Source of the DNA: Myroides oncorhynchi
Lineage (GTDB): Bacteria > Bacteroidota > Bacteroidia > Flavobacteriales > Flavobacteriaceae
Direction of reading: 5' to 3'
Length of the DNA stretch: 64,000 nucleotides
Assembly: GCF_020905415.1 (NCBI RefSeq)
Contig: NZ_JAJJMP010000001.1
Span: forward strand, 124,001 to 188,000
Both the position numbers and the translations under genes were made by a program. Each line of letters begins with the position of its first letter. Within the stretch, counting starts at the first letter, position 1. Positions 52,784 through 62,572 of the stretch are shown here, one piece after another. The notes under the pieces were generated by a model, which had not been told where the DNA came from, ran no database searches, and saw only the letters and a list, made by a program, of their open reading frames with translations.

Positions 52784-53887
52784 ATGAGAATTGGTTTTGA
52801 TGCTAAACGATTATTTCACAATAAAACAGGTTTAGGTAATTACAGTAGGGATCTTATACGGATACTAAAGAGGTACTATCCTAGTAATTCGTATGTCCTT
52901 TATAATCCTAAACAAAAGTCACTTCCCTTTTTTTCTGATGATAATAATTTTGAAATTATATATCCCAAAGGACTAATGAGTATTCTTCACTTTATCTGGA
53001 GAACTTATGGTATCTCTAAAAACAGTAGTGTAAAGAATCTTCAAGTTTATCATGGTCTATCAGGTGAAATACCTTTCAACTTACCTACAAATGTCAAAAA
53101 AGTTGTTACAATACATGATCTTATCTTTGTAAGATATCCTCACTTGTATAATAAATGGAATCAAAAGGCATATTTTAATAAATCAAAATACGCAGTTAAT
53201 AATGCTGATGCCATAGTAGCAATAAGTGAACAAACTAAAAGAGATATTGTTACATATTTAAATATTGATCCTAAAAAAATAAATGTTATTTATCAAGGTT
53301 GTGCGCAAGCTTTTAAAGTAAAATACACTGCTGAGGAACTACAAGAAACTAAAACTAAGTATACATTACCACAAGAATTCGTTTTAAATGTAGGAACAAT
53401 AGAGGAACGAAAAAATGCCTTTAGCTTAGTTAAAGCTATAAAAAATATTGATACAACTCTAGTATTAGTAGGTCGAAAAACAAAATATTCACATAAAATA
53501 GAGCAGTATATTATAGAGCATAAAATGAGTAATAAAGTCATATTTCTACAAGGTCTATCCCTTATAGAACTTGCTCATTTATATCAATTAGCTACAGTCT
53601 TTGCTTATCCTTCAATTTTTGAAGGTTTTGGTATTCCAATTATTGAGGCACTTTATTCAGGAACACCAGTCATCACTTCTAAATCAGGTGTTTTCCCAGA
53701 AGCAGGAGGTCCCGATAGTATTTATGTTGATGAAAGTAACAGCGAAGAAATAGAACAGGCTATTATGACCCTTTTAAACAATCCTGACTTACGTCAAGAA
53801 ATCCTTGATAAAGGGAAACAGTATGTCCAGAAATTTAATGACGAATACATTGCCAAAAATTGGATTAAACTATATGAGTCTATATAA
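52784..53887 (+). CDS. Family 4 (GT-B) glycosyltransferase
   Basis: A 367-residue GT-B enzyme. The start RIGFDAKRLFHNKTGLGNYS and the C-terminal EGFGIPIIEAL motif (E-x7-E) are typical of retaining GT4 transferases such as mannosyl- or glucosyltransferases. VVTIHDLIFVRYP is the conserved N-terminal domain block. The sugar and acceptor are unknown. It ends in a bidirectional terminator shared with the convergent gene. Confidence 0.86.
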   Translation: MRIGFDAKRLFHNKTGLGNYSRDLIRILKRYYPSNSYVLYNPKQKSLPFFSDDNNFEIIYPKGLMSILHFIWRTYGISKNSSVKNLQVYHGLSGEIPFNLPTNVKKVVTIHDLIFVRYPHLYNKWNQKAYFNKSKYAVNNADAIVAISEQTKRDIVTYLNIDPKKINVIYQGCAQAFKVKYTAEELQETKTKYTLPQEFVLNVGTIEERKNAFSLVKAIKNIDTTLVLVGRKTKYSHKIEQYIIEHKMSNKVIFLQGLSLIELAHLYQLATVFAYPSIFEGFGIPIIEALYSGTPVITSKSGVFPEAGGPDSIYVDESNSEEIEQAIMTLLNNPDLRQEILDKGKQYVQKFNDEYIAKNWIKLYESI

Positions 53888-53926
53888 AAAAACAGCCTTT
53901 ATTGTAATCTAAAGGCTGTTTTTTTT
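53886..53926. terminator. Bidirectional terminator between convergent glycosyltransferase genes
   Basis: AACAGCCTTT (53891-53900) pairs with AAAGGCTGTT (53911-53920), flanked by A and T runs on both sides. Confidence 0.88.
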
Positions 53927-53927
53927 A

Positions 53928-54686
53928 TTATTTCCCTTTGCCAAATATACCTAACAACTTGTATATTTTAGCCTTATATTTCTTAAAGCCTGCATCAAAC
54001 TCTTTTTGAAGTTTACTTCTCTGCTTCTCCATTGCCAAAACTCTTCGATGCCATCCTTCATGTTTTACATAGCCTGTCTCAAAAACAACTGCATAATAGC
54101 CTATTTCTTCATAGAACTTACTTATAGAATCTTCCATTCCACTGTTAGCATATCCTCCTGTAATCATTTTATAATCAGAAAGTCTTTTTACTGTTGGGTT
54201 AAATGTAAAAGCAAAAGGTTCCTTTTTATCTTCTAAATCAAAACGATATATTTTATGGTTTTCACAAATTTCAAATGTATCAAGAACTTTGCAATGATTA
54301 GTATCTGTACGCTCTCTTAACCAAATATTAAGTATTTTAGGAGAAGCTTTCAGTACTTCTATAGAATCTTCTATAAATCCACTTCTATAAAAAATCCAAT
54401 CTTCTTCACAATGAAAAATGTATTCAGTATCAACTAAACTATAAGCTCTATCAATACTCTTTAATTGTCCTAAGTTAACAGGATTGTGTAGCAGGACTGT
54501 TTTTCCTTTTAATTCAGGAAAGTTATTAACTACCTTTTCTAAACTCTTTATCTTTTCTGAGTCTTCAATAAAAATATACTTTTCAATGGGACAAGTATTA
54601 TATTTTAAAAAACTTGCGATTGTTAACTTTAATAAATCAAAACGATTACAACTAGTTAAAACAAAAGTTACTTTATCTTCTCTCAT
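53928..54686 (-). CDS. GT-A-fold glycosyltransferase-like protein
   Basis: A 252-residue protein starting VTFVLTSCNRFDLLKLTIASF, the usual GT2 opening. VDTEYIFHCEEDWIFY (about 86-101) occupies the place of the D-x-D metal site, as E-E-D. ITGGYANSGMEDSISKF and GYVKHEGWHRRV are later conserved blocks. It is 2 bp from the 522-residue glycosyltransferase gene and thus co-transcribed. The function in surface glycan synthesis is inferred from context. Confidence 0.78.
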   Translation of the reverse strand: MREDKVTFVLTSCNRFDLLKLTIASFLKYNTCPIEKYIFIEDSEKIKSLEKVVNNFPELKGKTVLLHNPVNLGQLKSIDRAYSLVDTEYIFHCEEDWIFYRSGFIEDSIEVLKASPKILNIWLRERTDTNHCKVLDTFEICENHKIYRFDLEDKKEPFAFTFNPTVKRLSDYKMITGGYANSGMEDSISKFYEEIGYYAVVFETGYVKHEGWHRRVLAMEKQRSKLQKEFDAGFKKYKAKIYKLLGIFGKGK

Positions 54687-54688
54687 AT

Positions 54689-56257
54689 CTATTTTATTAA
54701 TAACTGATTAAGTCCATTTTCACAATAACTCAATTTATTACTTATTGCATCCTTTAATAGTTTATCATTATTAGGCAAAGAGGCTCTTTCTTCTTCTTTG
54801 TGATATAAGTGGTAAGCGATAGCCATAAACTTAACATTGTGTCGTTTTACCCCTTTATTAAATAATCTCTCAACAAATTCACTATCTTCTCTACCCCATC
54901 CAACAAAGTTATTATTGAATCCATTGACAGCGAGAACATCCTCTAGAAAGAAAGCCATATTACATCCTCTAATAGCTTTATGACTATATGTAATATCTTT
55001 TTGTTGTTTATTATTTAGAAAAGGCAAATGACAAGCTGATAACCTTTTTTCAAAACGTGTTTCTATATTAGGTTGGTACCAGTGTATTCTTTTATATTTA
55101 TCTGAAGTCGCTAAATATTCTTTTGTTTTTTTCTCATTAAACATCACACGCCCCCCTTGTACAAAGAAACCTCTCTTCGCATTACTAATATGATCCAATA
55201 CAAACTTAGAATGTAATACCATGTCTCCATCAATCATCACAACATATTCTCCCTCACATAATGCTAACCCTCTGTTGCGCGATTCTGATAATCTAAACCC
55301 TTTATCTTCCTGCCAAGCATGTTTTAAAGGAACTGGAAAAACAGATTGATATTTTTTTATCAATGCAATAGTATCTTCTCTTGAACCGTCATCCGCTACA
55401 ACTACTTCAAAAGGTAATTTTTCTTGATTTAAAACTGAAACTAATACAGCTTCTAAAGCATCAACACGATTATAAGTTGTAATTAACAAACTCACTTTTA
55501 ATCTCTGATTTGCCTCAGCTAATTTGACATATTTATAATATGACCCCATTGCATTAGCACTGGCTATTACAAATCCGTCTGCCCCATATAGCAATCCCTT
55601 TTTTAGAAAATAATGTTTAAAAAAACCAAATAAACCATGTGTAAACCCCTTAAATACAGAAGCTTTCTTTCTGTATTTCATTTGTTCTGCATATAGAGAT
55701 GTATAATGTTGTAACTTTCTAATCAGATCATCAGCTCCGTCAAATGAATAATGTAAGTAATGTTCTTCAAAAATCACTACTTTAACTCGCTCTCCATATT
55801 GTAAAGACTCATGTACTTGTTTGTTGTCAAACATTACTTCTGTCTTATTATACAAGCGTTTCACTATATTTGGATACCAACCACAAGCTTTGATAACGCG
55901 CCCTCTATAATGATTTAAGCAAAGCATTCCATAAATAACATTTTTATTGCTAAAATCAACATCCTTAATACGTTGTAATAATTCTGGAGTCATTACTTCA
56001 TCGCTATCCATATTAAGTATCCAATCATTCTTTGCATAAGATACCGCTAGGTTCTTTAATGGACCAAAGCCAATAAACTCAGACTTAAAAACTTTTACAT
56101 TGGAAAATGTTTCTGCAATCTTAATTGTACCATCGTTAGATCCATTATCTAACACGATAATTTCATCAAAATCAGCATAAGACTGCAAAACACGTTTCAA
56201 ATACTTCTCAGAATTTTTCACAAGCATTGTAACACTTATCGGAATCCTTTCTATCAT
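54689..56257 (-). CDS. Two-domain family 2 glycosyltransferase (fusion)
   Basis: A 522-residue protein with two GT2 domains in tandem. The first (about 1-245) resembles WaaE/KdtX: VTMLVKNSEKYLKRVLQSYA and MDSDEVMTPELL. The second (about 250-520) starts VSLLITTYNRVDALEAVLVS and has the MIDGDMVLH metal site and the later GWGREDSEF, as in chondroitin-polymerase-type or galactosyltransferase-like domains. So it may add two sugars in sequence. The first domain is a paralogue of the single-domain gene at 51592. Confidence 0.85.
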   Translation of the reverse strand: MIERIPISVTMLVKNSEKYLKRVLQSYADFDEIIVLDNGSNDGTIKIAETFSNVKVFKSEFIGFGPLKNLAVSYAKNDWILNMDSDEVMTPELLQRIKDVDFSNKNVIYGMLCLNHYRGRVIKACGWYPNIVKRLYNKTEVMFDNKQVHESLQYGERVKVVIFEEHYLHYSFDGADDLIRKLQHYTSLYAEQMKYRKKASVFKGFTHGLFGFFKHYFLKKGLLYGADGFVIASANAMGSYYKYVKLAEANQRLKVSLLITTYNRVDALEAVLVSVLNQEKLPFEVVVADDGSREDTIALIKKYQSVFPVPLKHAWQEDKGFRLSESRNRGLALCEGEYVVMIDGDMVLHSKFVLDHISNAKRGFFVQGGRVMFNEKKTKEYLATSDKYKRIHWYQPNIETRFEKRLSACHLPFLNNKQQKDITYSHKAIRGCNMAFFLEDVLAVNGFNNNFVGWGREDSEFVERLFNKGVKRHNVKFMAIAYHLYHKEEERASLPNNDKLLKDAISNKLSYCENGLNQLLIK

Positions 56258-56291
56258 ACTACCTTACTATTTTTAATTCAATTCAAAAAAG

Positions 56292-56996
56292 TTAAAACAA
56301 CTTCCCAAATTGCAATTTCATTTTGAACTTAAACATTGATTCATCCCCTTGTATCTCTATTCTTTTAATCTCATACAATTTCTTAAAAGGAAAACTATTA
56401 ATCTTATTTCCAATTCTAAGTCCATACTCCATTCCGTTTCTTTTTAATTCAGCAAAGAAACTAGATTTAACCGGATTTTTTCTAGGGAAGTTTCCATAGG
56501 GATACGCTACACCAGGAAACACTTTTAAATCATTCTCTTTGCAAATTGAAAAACAAATATCAAAATCTTCCTTTATTTCCTCATTACTCAAACTAGCATA
56601 AGCTCTATGCAAATTAGAATGATGTCCTAATTCTATTAAATTACTTAAGTTTTTTAATTGGTCCATTGACATAACAGGTACAGTCCCTTCATTCCAACCA
56701 TCTGTTTTTCCTATATAAGCAAAAGGAACAAAAAATGTGGCTTTTAGATTGTATTTTTCTAAAAGTGGTACCGCATACTCTAATTGGTTTATAGTTACAT
56801 CATCAAATGTGATAACTACATTTTTACCAGATAGAGACTTAGTATTCCTTAAGTCACTCAAATGATGAGTTTTATATTTTTTAGATACTAAGTATTTAAA
56901 CTGCTCCTCTAAAAGTAATTGATGTATAGTGAGTCTTTCTACTTTAGCATCATCATCTGTAACATTGTGATACATTAAAATCGGAAGTCGTGCCAT
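56292..56996 (-). CDS. Polysaccharide deacetylase family protein
   Basis: A 234-residue NodB-type carbohydrate esterase (family 4). ILMYHNVTDD (6-15) is the usual opening; VVITFDDVTINQ (about 56-67) supplies the catalytic D and metal-binding D; ELGHHSNLH (about 116-124) is the second motif with two histidines. No signal peptide is evident, so location is uncertain. It is upstream of the two glycosyltransferase genes on the same strand (34 bp) and may de-N-acetylate the glycan made by them. Confidence 0.84.
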   Translation of the reverse strand: MARLPILMYHNVTDDDAKVERLTIHQLLLEEQFKYLVSKKYKTHHLSDLRNTKSLSGKNVVITFDDVTINQLEYAVPLLEKYNLKATFFVPFAYIGKTDGWNEGTVPVMSMDQLKNLSNLIELGHHSNLHRAYASLSNEEIKEDFDICFSICKENDLKVFPGVAYPYGNFPRKNPVKSSFFAELKRNGMEYGLRIGNKINSFPFKKLYEIKRIEIQGDESMFKFKMKLQFGKLF

Positions 56997-57156
56997 TCTA
57001 TTTTTTTTAACAAAAATAAACTAATATTAATAACAATCTCTATTTTAATTTTTTTAAAAGACGTCTTATTTTTTCACTAATAACTAAATTGTTTTTTGCA
57101 ATCCTAAAGTTGATTGGTAAAACAAATATTAATTTTTAATATCTTATTTTTTAGAC

Positions 57157-57164
57157 TATTTTTG
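57157..57164 (+). promoter_or_regulatory. Probable -7 box for purL
   Basis: TATTTTTG fits TANNTTTG and lies 34 bp upstream of the purL start. The region between purL and the divergent deacetylase gene is about 200 bp; no purine-related operator could be read. Confidence 0.45.
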
Positions 57165-57198
57165 TGCATTACAACAACAACTAAATATTCTTAACGTA

Positions 57199-60100
57199 AT
57201 GATTTATTTCTTCGAAAACCCTTCGAGAAAGTTTTACACTGTACAAGTGGAGAACAACTTATCTAATGAAGATATCCAAAAGTTAAATTGGTTATTTGGC
57301 AATGCCAAGCACATCAACGAGAAAACAATCAATGCTAAATTTGTCGGTCCACGTGCTACAATGGTTACTCCATGGAGTACCAATGCAGTAGAGATAACTC
57401 AAAATATGGGAATCACTGGGATTATCCGTATTGAGGAATTCGTAAAAGCAGAAGATAGTGATACATTTGACCCAATGTTATTACAAGAGTTTGATGCACT
57501 TCACCAAGACATCTTTACTATTAACATTGATCCTGAAACAATTAACTACATTGAAGACATCGCTAAATACAATGCACAAGAAGGTTTAGCTTTAAACGAC
57601 GAAGAGATTACTTACCTAAATGAATTATCTACTAAACTTGGACGTAAGTTAACAGACTCTGAAGTATTCGGATTCTCTCAGGTTAACTCTGAGCACTGTC
57701 GTCACAAGATATTTAATGGTACATTCATTATCGACGGAGAAGAACAACCTACTTCTCTATTCAAATTAATTAGAAAAACGTCTGAATTAAATCCAAACGA
57801 GATTGTATCAGCGTATAAAGATAACGTTGCCTTTGTCAAAGGACCAAGAGTAACGCAGTTCGCTCCTAAATCAGCAGACAAACCTGACTTCTATGCAGAG
57901 ACTGAGTTTGACTCTGTAATCTCATTAAAAGCAGAAACACACAATTTCCCTACTACTGTAGAACCGTTCAATGGTGCTGCTACAGGATCAGGAGGAGAGA
58001 TACGTGACCGTTTGGCTGGAGGACAAGGTTCACTGCCATTAGCAGGTACAGCAATCTATATGACATCGTACTCTCGCTTAGAACAGAACCGCCCTTGGGA
58101 ACAAGCAATGGACGAAAGAGCGTGGTTATACCAAACGCCTATTGATATCTTAATCAAAGCTTCTAACGGTGCTTCTGACTTTGGTAACAAATTTGGACAA
58201 CCACTTATCACAGGTTCTATCCTTACATTTGAGCACGAAGAAGAAGCTCGTAAATTAGGTTTTGACAAAGTGATTATGCAAGCTGGTGGTATCGGATATG
58301 GTAAACTTGACCAAGCGTTAAAACACAAACCATCTGTAGGTGACCAAGTGGTAATCTTAGGTGGTGAGAACTACAGAATCGGTATGGGTGGTGCAGCAGT
58401 ATCTTCTGCTAACACAGGTGCTTTTGGTTCTGGTATCGAGTTAAACGCTATCCAACGTTCTAACCCTGAAATGCAAAAACGTGCTGCTAATGCTATCCGT
58501 GCGATGGTAGAGGCTGAACATAACCCTATCGTATCTATTCACGATCACGGTGCGGGTGGACACTTAAACTGTCTGTCAGAATTAGTAGAAGAAACAGGTG
58601 GGCATATCAACTTAGATAACCTTCCTGTGGGTGACCCTACCCTATCTGCTAAAGAAATTATCGGTAATGAATCTCAAGAAAGAATGGGATTAGTTATCGG
58701 TCAAAAAGACATCGATACTTTAGCGAAGATTGCTGAGAGAGAACGTGCTCCAATGTACACTGTAGGTGAGATTACTAATGATCACCGTTTCACTATTGAG
58801 TCTAAAACTAAAGGTGACAAACCTATGGACTTCGCTATCGAAGATATGTTTGGTAGTTCTCCTAAAACAATCATGGATGATAAAACAATCAACCGTGTGT
58901 ATGCTGATTTAGATTACTCTGTAAACAAAGTAGAAGAATACTTAAACCACTTATTACAATTAGAAGCTGTAGCTTCTAAAGATTGGTTAACTAATAAAGT
59001 AGACCGTTGTGTAGGTGGTCGTGTGGCTAAACAACAATGTACAGGTCCATTACAGTTACCACTTAACAACTTAGGTGCTATGGCACTTGATTATAAAGGT
59101 AAAGAAGGTATTGCTACTACTGTAGGACACGCTCCTATCGTAGCGATCATAGATCCTGCTGCAGGAAGTAGAAATGCTATTGCAGAGGCTTTATCTAATA
59201 TCGTTTGGGCTCCTCTTAAAGAAGGAATTAAGAATGTTTCATTATCAGCTAACTGGATGTGGGCATGTAACAATGCTGGAGAAGACGCTCGTCTATACAA
59301 AGCTGTGAAAGCTTGTTCTGACTTCGCTATCGAATTAGGAATCAATATCCCTACAGGAAAAGATTCTTTATCTATGAAGCAGAAATACCCTAATGACGAG
59401 GTTATCGCTCCTGGTACAGTTATCATCTCTGCTGCAGCTAACTGTACAGATATTACTAAAATAGTAGAACCTACTTTAAAGAAAAACGCTGGTTCTATCT
59501 ACTATATCAACTTGTCTAAAGACAACTTCAAATTAGGAGGTTCTTCTTTTGCACAGGTATTAAACAAAATAGGTCAAGAGGTTCCAACTATTACTGACGG
59601 TACTTACTTCAAGAATGCTTTTAACGCTATTCAAGAATTAGTAGCTAACGAACAAATAGCTGCTGGACACGATATTGGAAGTGGTGGTTTAGTTACTTCT
59701 CTTTTAGAAATGACTTTCGCTGATACTAATTTAGGTGCGAAATACGACTTAACAGCATTGAACGAAATAGATACTGTAAAAGCATTGTTCAACGAGAACA
59801 TCGCGCTTATCGTTCAAGCAAAAGACGATGCTACTTTAGAACAAGCTTTAGCTGCTAAAGGAGTAATCGTTACTAAGATTGGTACAGTGACTACAGATGA
59901 GAAAGTATCATTTACTAATGGAATAGATAACTTTACATTTAGCGTACCTGCTATCAGAGATACTTGGGCTAAAACGTCTTACTTATTAGACCAAAAACAA
60001 ACAAAGAATAACAAAGCGACAGATCGTTATAACAACTATAAAGTACAACCTTTAAACTTCAGCTTCCCTGCTCAGTTTGACGGTAAGAAACCTGTAGTTG

Positions 60101-60870
60101 ACGCTTCGAAACCAAGACCAAAAGCTGCTATTATTCGCGAGAAAGGTAGTAACTCAGAGAGAGAAGTTGCTAATGCAATGTTCTTAGCTGGTTTTGATGT
60201 AAAAGACGTACATATGACTGACCTTATCTCTGGTAGAGAAACATTGGAAGATATCCAATTTATCGGAGCTGTAGGTGGATTCTCTAACTCAGACGTATTA
60301 GGATCTGCTAAAGGATGGGCTGGTGCATTTATGTACAACGAGAAAGCAAATACAGCATTGAAAAACTTCTTTGCTCGTAAAGACACTTTATCAGTAGGTA
60401 TTTGTAACGGATGTCAGTTATTTATGGAGTTAGAGTTAATCAACCCTGAGCACGAAGTACACGGTAAGATGCAACACAACGACTCTCAAAAACACGAGAG
60501 TAACTTTACTTCTGTTACAATCCAAGAGAACAACTCTATTATGCTTTCTACTTTAGCTGGAAGTACTTTAGGAGTATGGATTTCACATGGTGAAGGTAAA
60601 TTCAACTTACCTGAGACAGAAGATAAATATAGCATCGTAGCAAAGTATGCTTATGACGCTTACCCTGCTAACCCTAATGGTTCTGACTTTAACACAGCGA
60701 TGATGTGTGATACTACAGGACGCCACTTAGTAATGATGCCTCACATCGAGCGTTCATTATTCCAATGGCACTGGGCTAACTATCCTGAAGGAAGAAAAGA
60801 TGAAGTTTCTCCTTGGATGGAAGCATTCACTAACGCACGTGAGTGGATTGAAGAAAACAACGCTAAATAA
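57199..60870 (+). CDS. purL: Phosphoribosylformylglycinamidine synthase
   Basis: A 1223-residue single-chain FGAM synthase of the large type, which converts FGAR and glutamine to FGAM in purine synthesis. The N-terminal PurS-like domain, two AIRS-like ATP-grasp-related synthetase domains (FSQVNSEHCRHKIF near residue 160) and the C-terminal glutaminase are all present. GICNGCQLF places the glutaminase nucleophile at C1069, and the late HIE block is its histidine. Length is normal for this type. It is monocistronic, with its own terminator. Confidence 0.95.
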   Translation: MIYFFENPSRKFYTVQVENNLSNEDIQKLNWLFGNAKHINEKTINAKFVGPRATMVTPWSTNAVEITQNMGITGIIRIEEFVKAEDSDTFDPMLLQEFDALHQDIFTINIDPETINYIEDIAKYNAQEGLALNDEEITYLNELSTKLGRKLTDSEVFGFSQVNSEHCRHKIFNGTFIIDGEEQPTSLFKLIRKTSELNPNEIVSAYKDNVAFVKGPRVTQFAPKSADKPDFYAETEFDSVISLKAETHNFPTTVEPFNGAATGSGGEIRDRLAGGQGSLPLAGTAIYMTSYSRLEQNRPWEQAMDERAWLYQTPIDILIKASNGASDFGNKFGQPLITGSILTFEHEEEARKLGFDKVIMQAGGIGYGKLDQALKHKPSVGDQVVILGGENYRIGMGGAAVSSANTGAFGSGIELNAIQRSNPEMQKRAANAIRAMVEAEHNPIVSIHDHGAGGHLNCLSELVEETGGHINLDNLPVGDPTLSAKEIIGNESQERMGLVIGQKDIDTLAKIAERERAPMYTVGEITNDHRFTIESKTKGDKPMDFAIEDMFGSSPKTIMDDKTINRVYADLDYSVNKVEEYLNHLLQLEAVASKDWLTNKVDRCVGGRVAKQQCTGPLQLPLNNLGAMALDYKGKEGIATTVGHAPIVAIIDPAAGSRNAIAEALSNIVWAPLKEGIKNVSLSANWMWACNNAGEDARLYKAVKACSDFAIELGINIPTGKDSLSMKQKYPNDEVIAPGTVIISAAANCTDITKIVEPTLKKNAGSIYYINLSKDNFKLGGSSFAQVLNKIGQEVPTITDGTYFKNAFNAIQELVANEQIAAGHDIGSGGLVTSLLEMTFADTNLGAKYDLTALNEIDTVKALFNENIALIVQAKDDATLEQALAAKGVIVTKIGTVTTDEKVSFTNGIDNFTFSVPAIRDTWAKTSYLLDQKQTKNNKATDRYNNYKVQPLNFSFPAQFDGKKPVVDASKPRPKAAIIREKGSNSEREVANAMFLAGFDVKDVHMTDLISGRETLEDIQFIGAVGGFSNSDVLGSAKGWAGAFMYNEKANTALKNFFARKDTLSVGICNGCQLFMELELINPEHEVHGKMQHNDSQKHESNFTSVTIQENNSIMLSTLAGSTLGVWISHGEGKFNLPETEDKYSIVAKYAYDAYPANPNGSDFNTAMMCDTTGRHLVMMPHIERSLFQWHWANYPEGRKDEVSPWMEAFTNAREWIEENNAK

Positions 60871-60888
60871 TATATAGCTTATATAAAC

Positions 60889-60917
60889 AATAAAGCCTCC
60901 TTATGGGAGGCTTTATT
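60889..60917. terminator. Bidirectional terminator after purL
   Basis: AATAAAGCCTCC (60889-60900) pairs with GGAGGCTTTATT (60906-60917). It serves purL and the convergent gene at 60921. Confidence 0.88.
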
Positions 60918-60920
60918 GTT

Positions 60921-61370
60921 TTATTTCTTCACATATTCATATGAACTATATCGAAATACTCTTGCTTTATTAGGAGCTGCCATAGGTTCACTAACCTTGC
61001 GCTCATAACTATCAGGTACACCTTCATCGATGTAATACTGTCCTTTTAACTTAATGAAATAGTTAAATTGTTTTTTATACAAAGTATCTTCATTAATCGA
61101 TATTTCCTTAAAAACAGGCTCTATAAACATACAGTCTTTAGCATCTATCTCATACCCTTCTACAAGTAAAGATGTATCGATAAAATCTGCACAGTCACAA
61201 GCCCAATTCACATACATCACTTCTATCGTCTCTTCCTGACCAGACAATTGAGAGGGTTGTTTTGATCGATCTAAATAAGTAAGATAACAAAACCAACCAA
61301 CTATTGTTATTGCAATAACAGCAAGTACAACTAATACTACCTTACCTAATATTTTAAAGTTATTTCTCAT
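60921..61370 (-). CDS. Single-TM protein of unknown function
   Basis: A 149-residue protein with one membrane helix (about 9-31, VVLVVLAVIAITIVGWFCYL), then a soluble domain with a CDCAD cysteine pair (WACDCADFID) and a conserved EPVFKEI. The topology suggests that the soluble domain is outside the cytoplasm. It is 9 bp downstream of the zinc-ribbon gene and co-transcribed with it and probably with the SPFH gene. No known domain recognised. Confidence 0.7.
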   Translation of the reverse strand: MRNNFKILGKVVLVVLAVIAITIVGWFCYLTYLDRSKQPSQLSGQEETIEVMYVNWACDCADFIDTSLLVEGYEIDAKDCMFIEPVFKEISINEDTLYKKQFNYFIKLKGQYYIDEGVPDSYERKVSEPMAAPNKARVFRYSSYEYVKK

Positions 61371-61379
61371 AACTCTAAT

Positions 61380-62468
61380 TTAAGCATCCTGAAACAAATA
61401 AATCAAGAATCCAAGAACAATCAATCCTACTAAAACAGCCAAGACTATTTTCATAGTACTATAAGGTCGCTCACCTGTTATTCTACCTGTTACCCCGTTG
61501 ACATAAAAGGTATATTGCTTATTTCCAAAGCCAAATGAACTCACATATAGTGGTAATAAGATATGCTTAAAAGTAATAGCTGACAGTTCGGTATTCATAT
61601 TATGTATACGTTGTTCATCCCCTCCAATATCTCTTCTTACACTTTCCCTTTCATACTGATACACGATATCCCTTGCCTTATCATAAGCTTCTTTTACGTC
61701 TACTTGATACTTCTGGGTAATAAACCCACTTAAATAATCTGGCTTAATCTTATGGACTGCTTTTGGATCCCAACCTGTAGAGATAGAACTTAGTAATTTC
61801 ACATCAAGTGTCTTACTTCCCGTTACTAATACATCGTCATAGAAGTTTGACACTGTACCATTCACTCTTGACCAAGATACTCTGCGTTCTCTTCTTTTAT
61901 TATCACCACTACCAACAGTTACATAATAAGCATCTCCACGCTCTCCACGATACTGGGTATAAGTCTGCATATCATACGTCCAAAAAGGCACGTATACTCC
62001 CCTTAAATTATCAGCAGAGAATATCCCTCTCTTTATTTTATTAGGCGCAAACCATAATCCTTTTATCCACTCTTGTAACTTAGAAGCCACTTGATTCTCG
62101 TCTATTGCAAAAGGAGCGACATACTCTGGCTTAATATATCTTTCTTCGTGTATATCTTGTTCTACTAAAGGATTAGCACAATAAGGACATGCCATCGACT
62201 TCAGGTTTTCATCTACTGTAGAAGTAGCATGACAACTACTGCATTCTACAACCTTAGTGGTACTAAAGCTCTCTTTCTCATAGCTCTCCATAAAACTAAC
62301 GAAATCATGCTCATTCAGAACTCCTGTCCCCTGCTCTATTTCTTTTACACTGCCACAATACTCACATACCAAGGCTTGAGCACTTGGCTTATATGACATC
62401 GGTCCTCCACAAGAATTACAAGGTGTAGACTCTGATGTATTCAGCTTTAATTCTTCTTCTGATGACAC
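61380..62468 (-). CDS. Zinc-ribbon membrane protein
   Basis: A 362-residue protein with two CxxC zinc ribbons near the N-terminus: C17/C20 with C35/C38, and C76/C79 with C94/C97. A central region (about 110-320) with the motif VYVPFWTYDMQTYTQY follows, and then one C-terminal membrane helix (about 338-358, IVLAVLVGLIVLGFLIYLF). Such proteins are often labelled TFIIB-type zinc-ribbon or PriA-like; I see no helicase motif. It lies beside an SPFH-GYF gene, a pairing that also occurs in other bacteria. Function unknown. Confidence 0.78.
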   Translation of the reverse strand: MSSEEELKLNTSESTPCNSCGGPMSYKPSAQALVCEYCGSVKEIEQGTGVLNEHDFVSFMESYEKESFSTTKVVECSSCHATSTVDENLKSMACPYCANPLVEQDIHEERYIKPEYVAPFAIDENQVASKLQEWIKGLWFAPNKIKRGIFSADNLRGVYVPFWTYDMQTYTQYRGERGDAYYVTVGSGDNKRRERRVSWSRVNGTVSNFYDDVLVTGSKTLDVKLLSSISTGWDPKAVHKIKPDYLSGFITQKYQVDVKEAYDKARDIVYQYERESVRRDIGGDEQRIHNMNTELSAITFKHILLPLYVSSFGFGNKQYTFYVNGVTGRITGERPYSTMKIVLAVLVGLIVLGFLIYLFQDA

Positions 62469-62572
62469 TTCTATAGATATTAATAGATACTATATTCCTT
62501 TTGTACTTTATCACTTCAAGGAAGCAATAGAAATAGACGTTATAATTAGTTTTAACGCCTATTTTATTTAAA

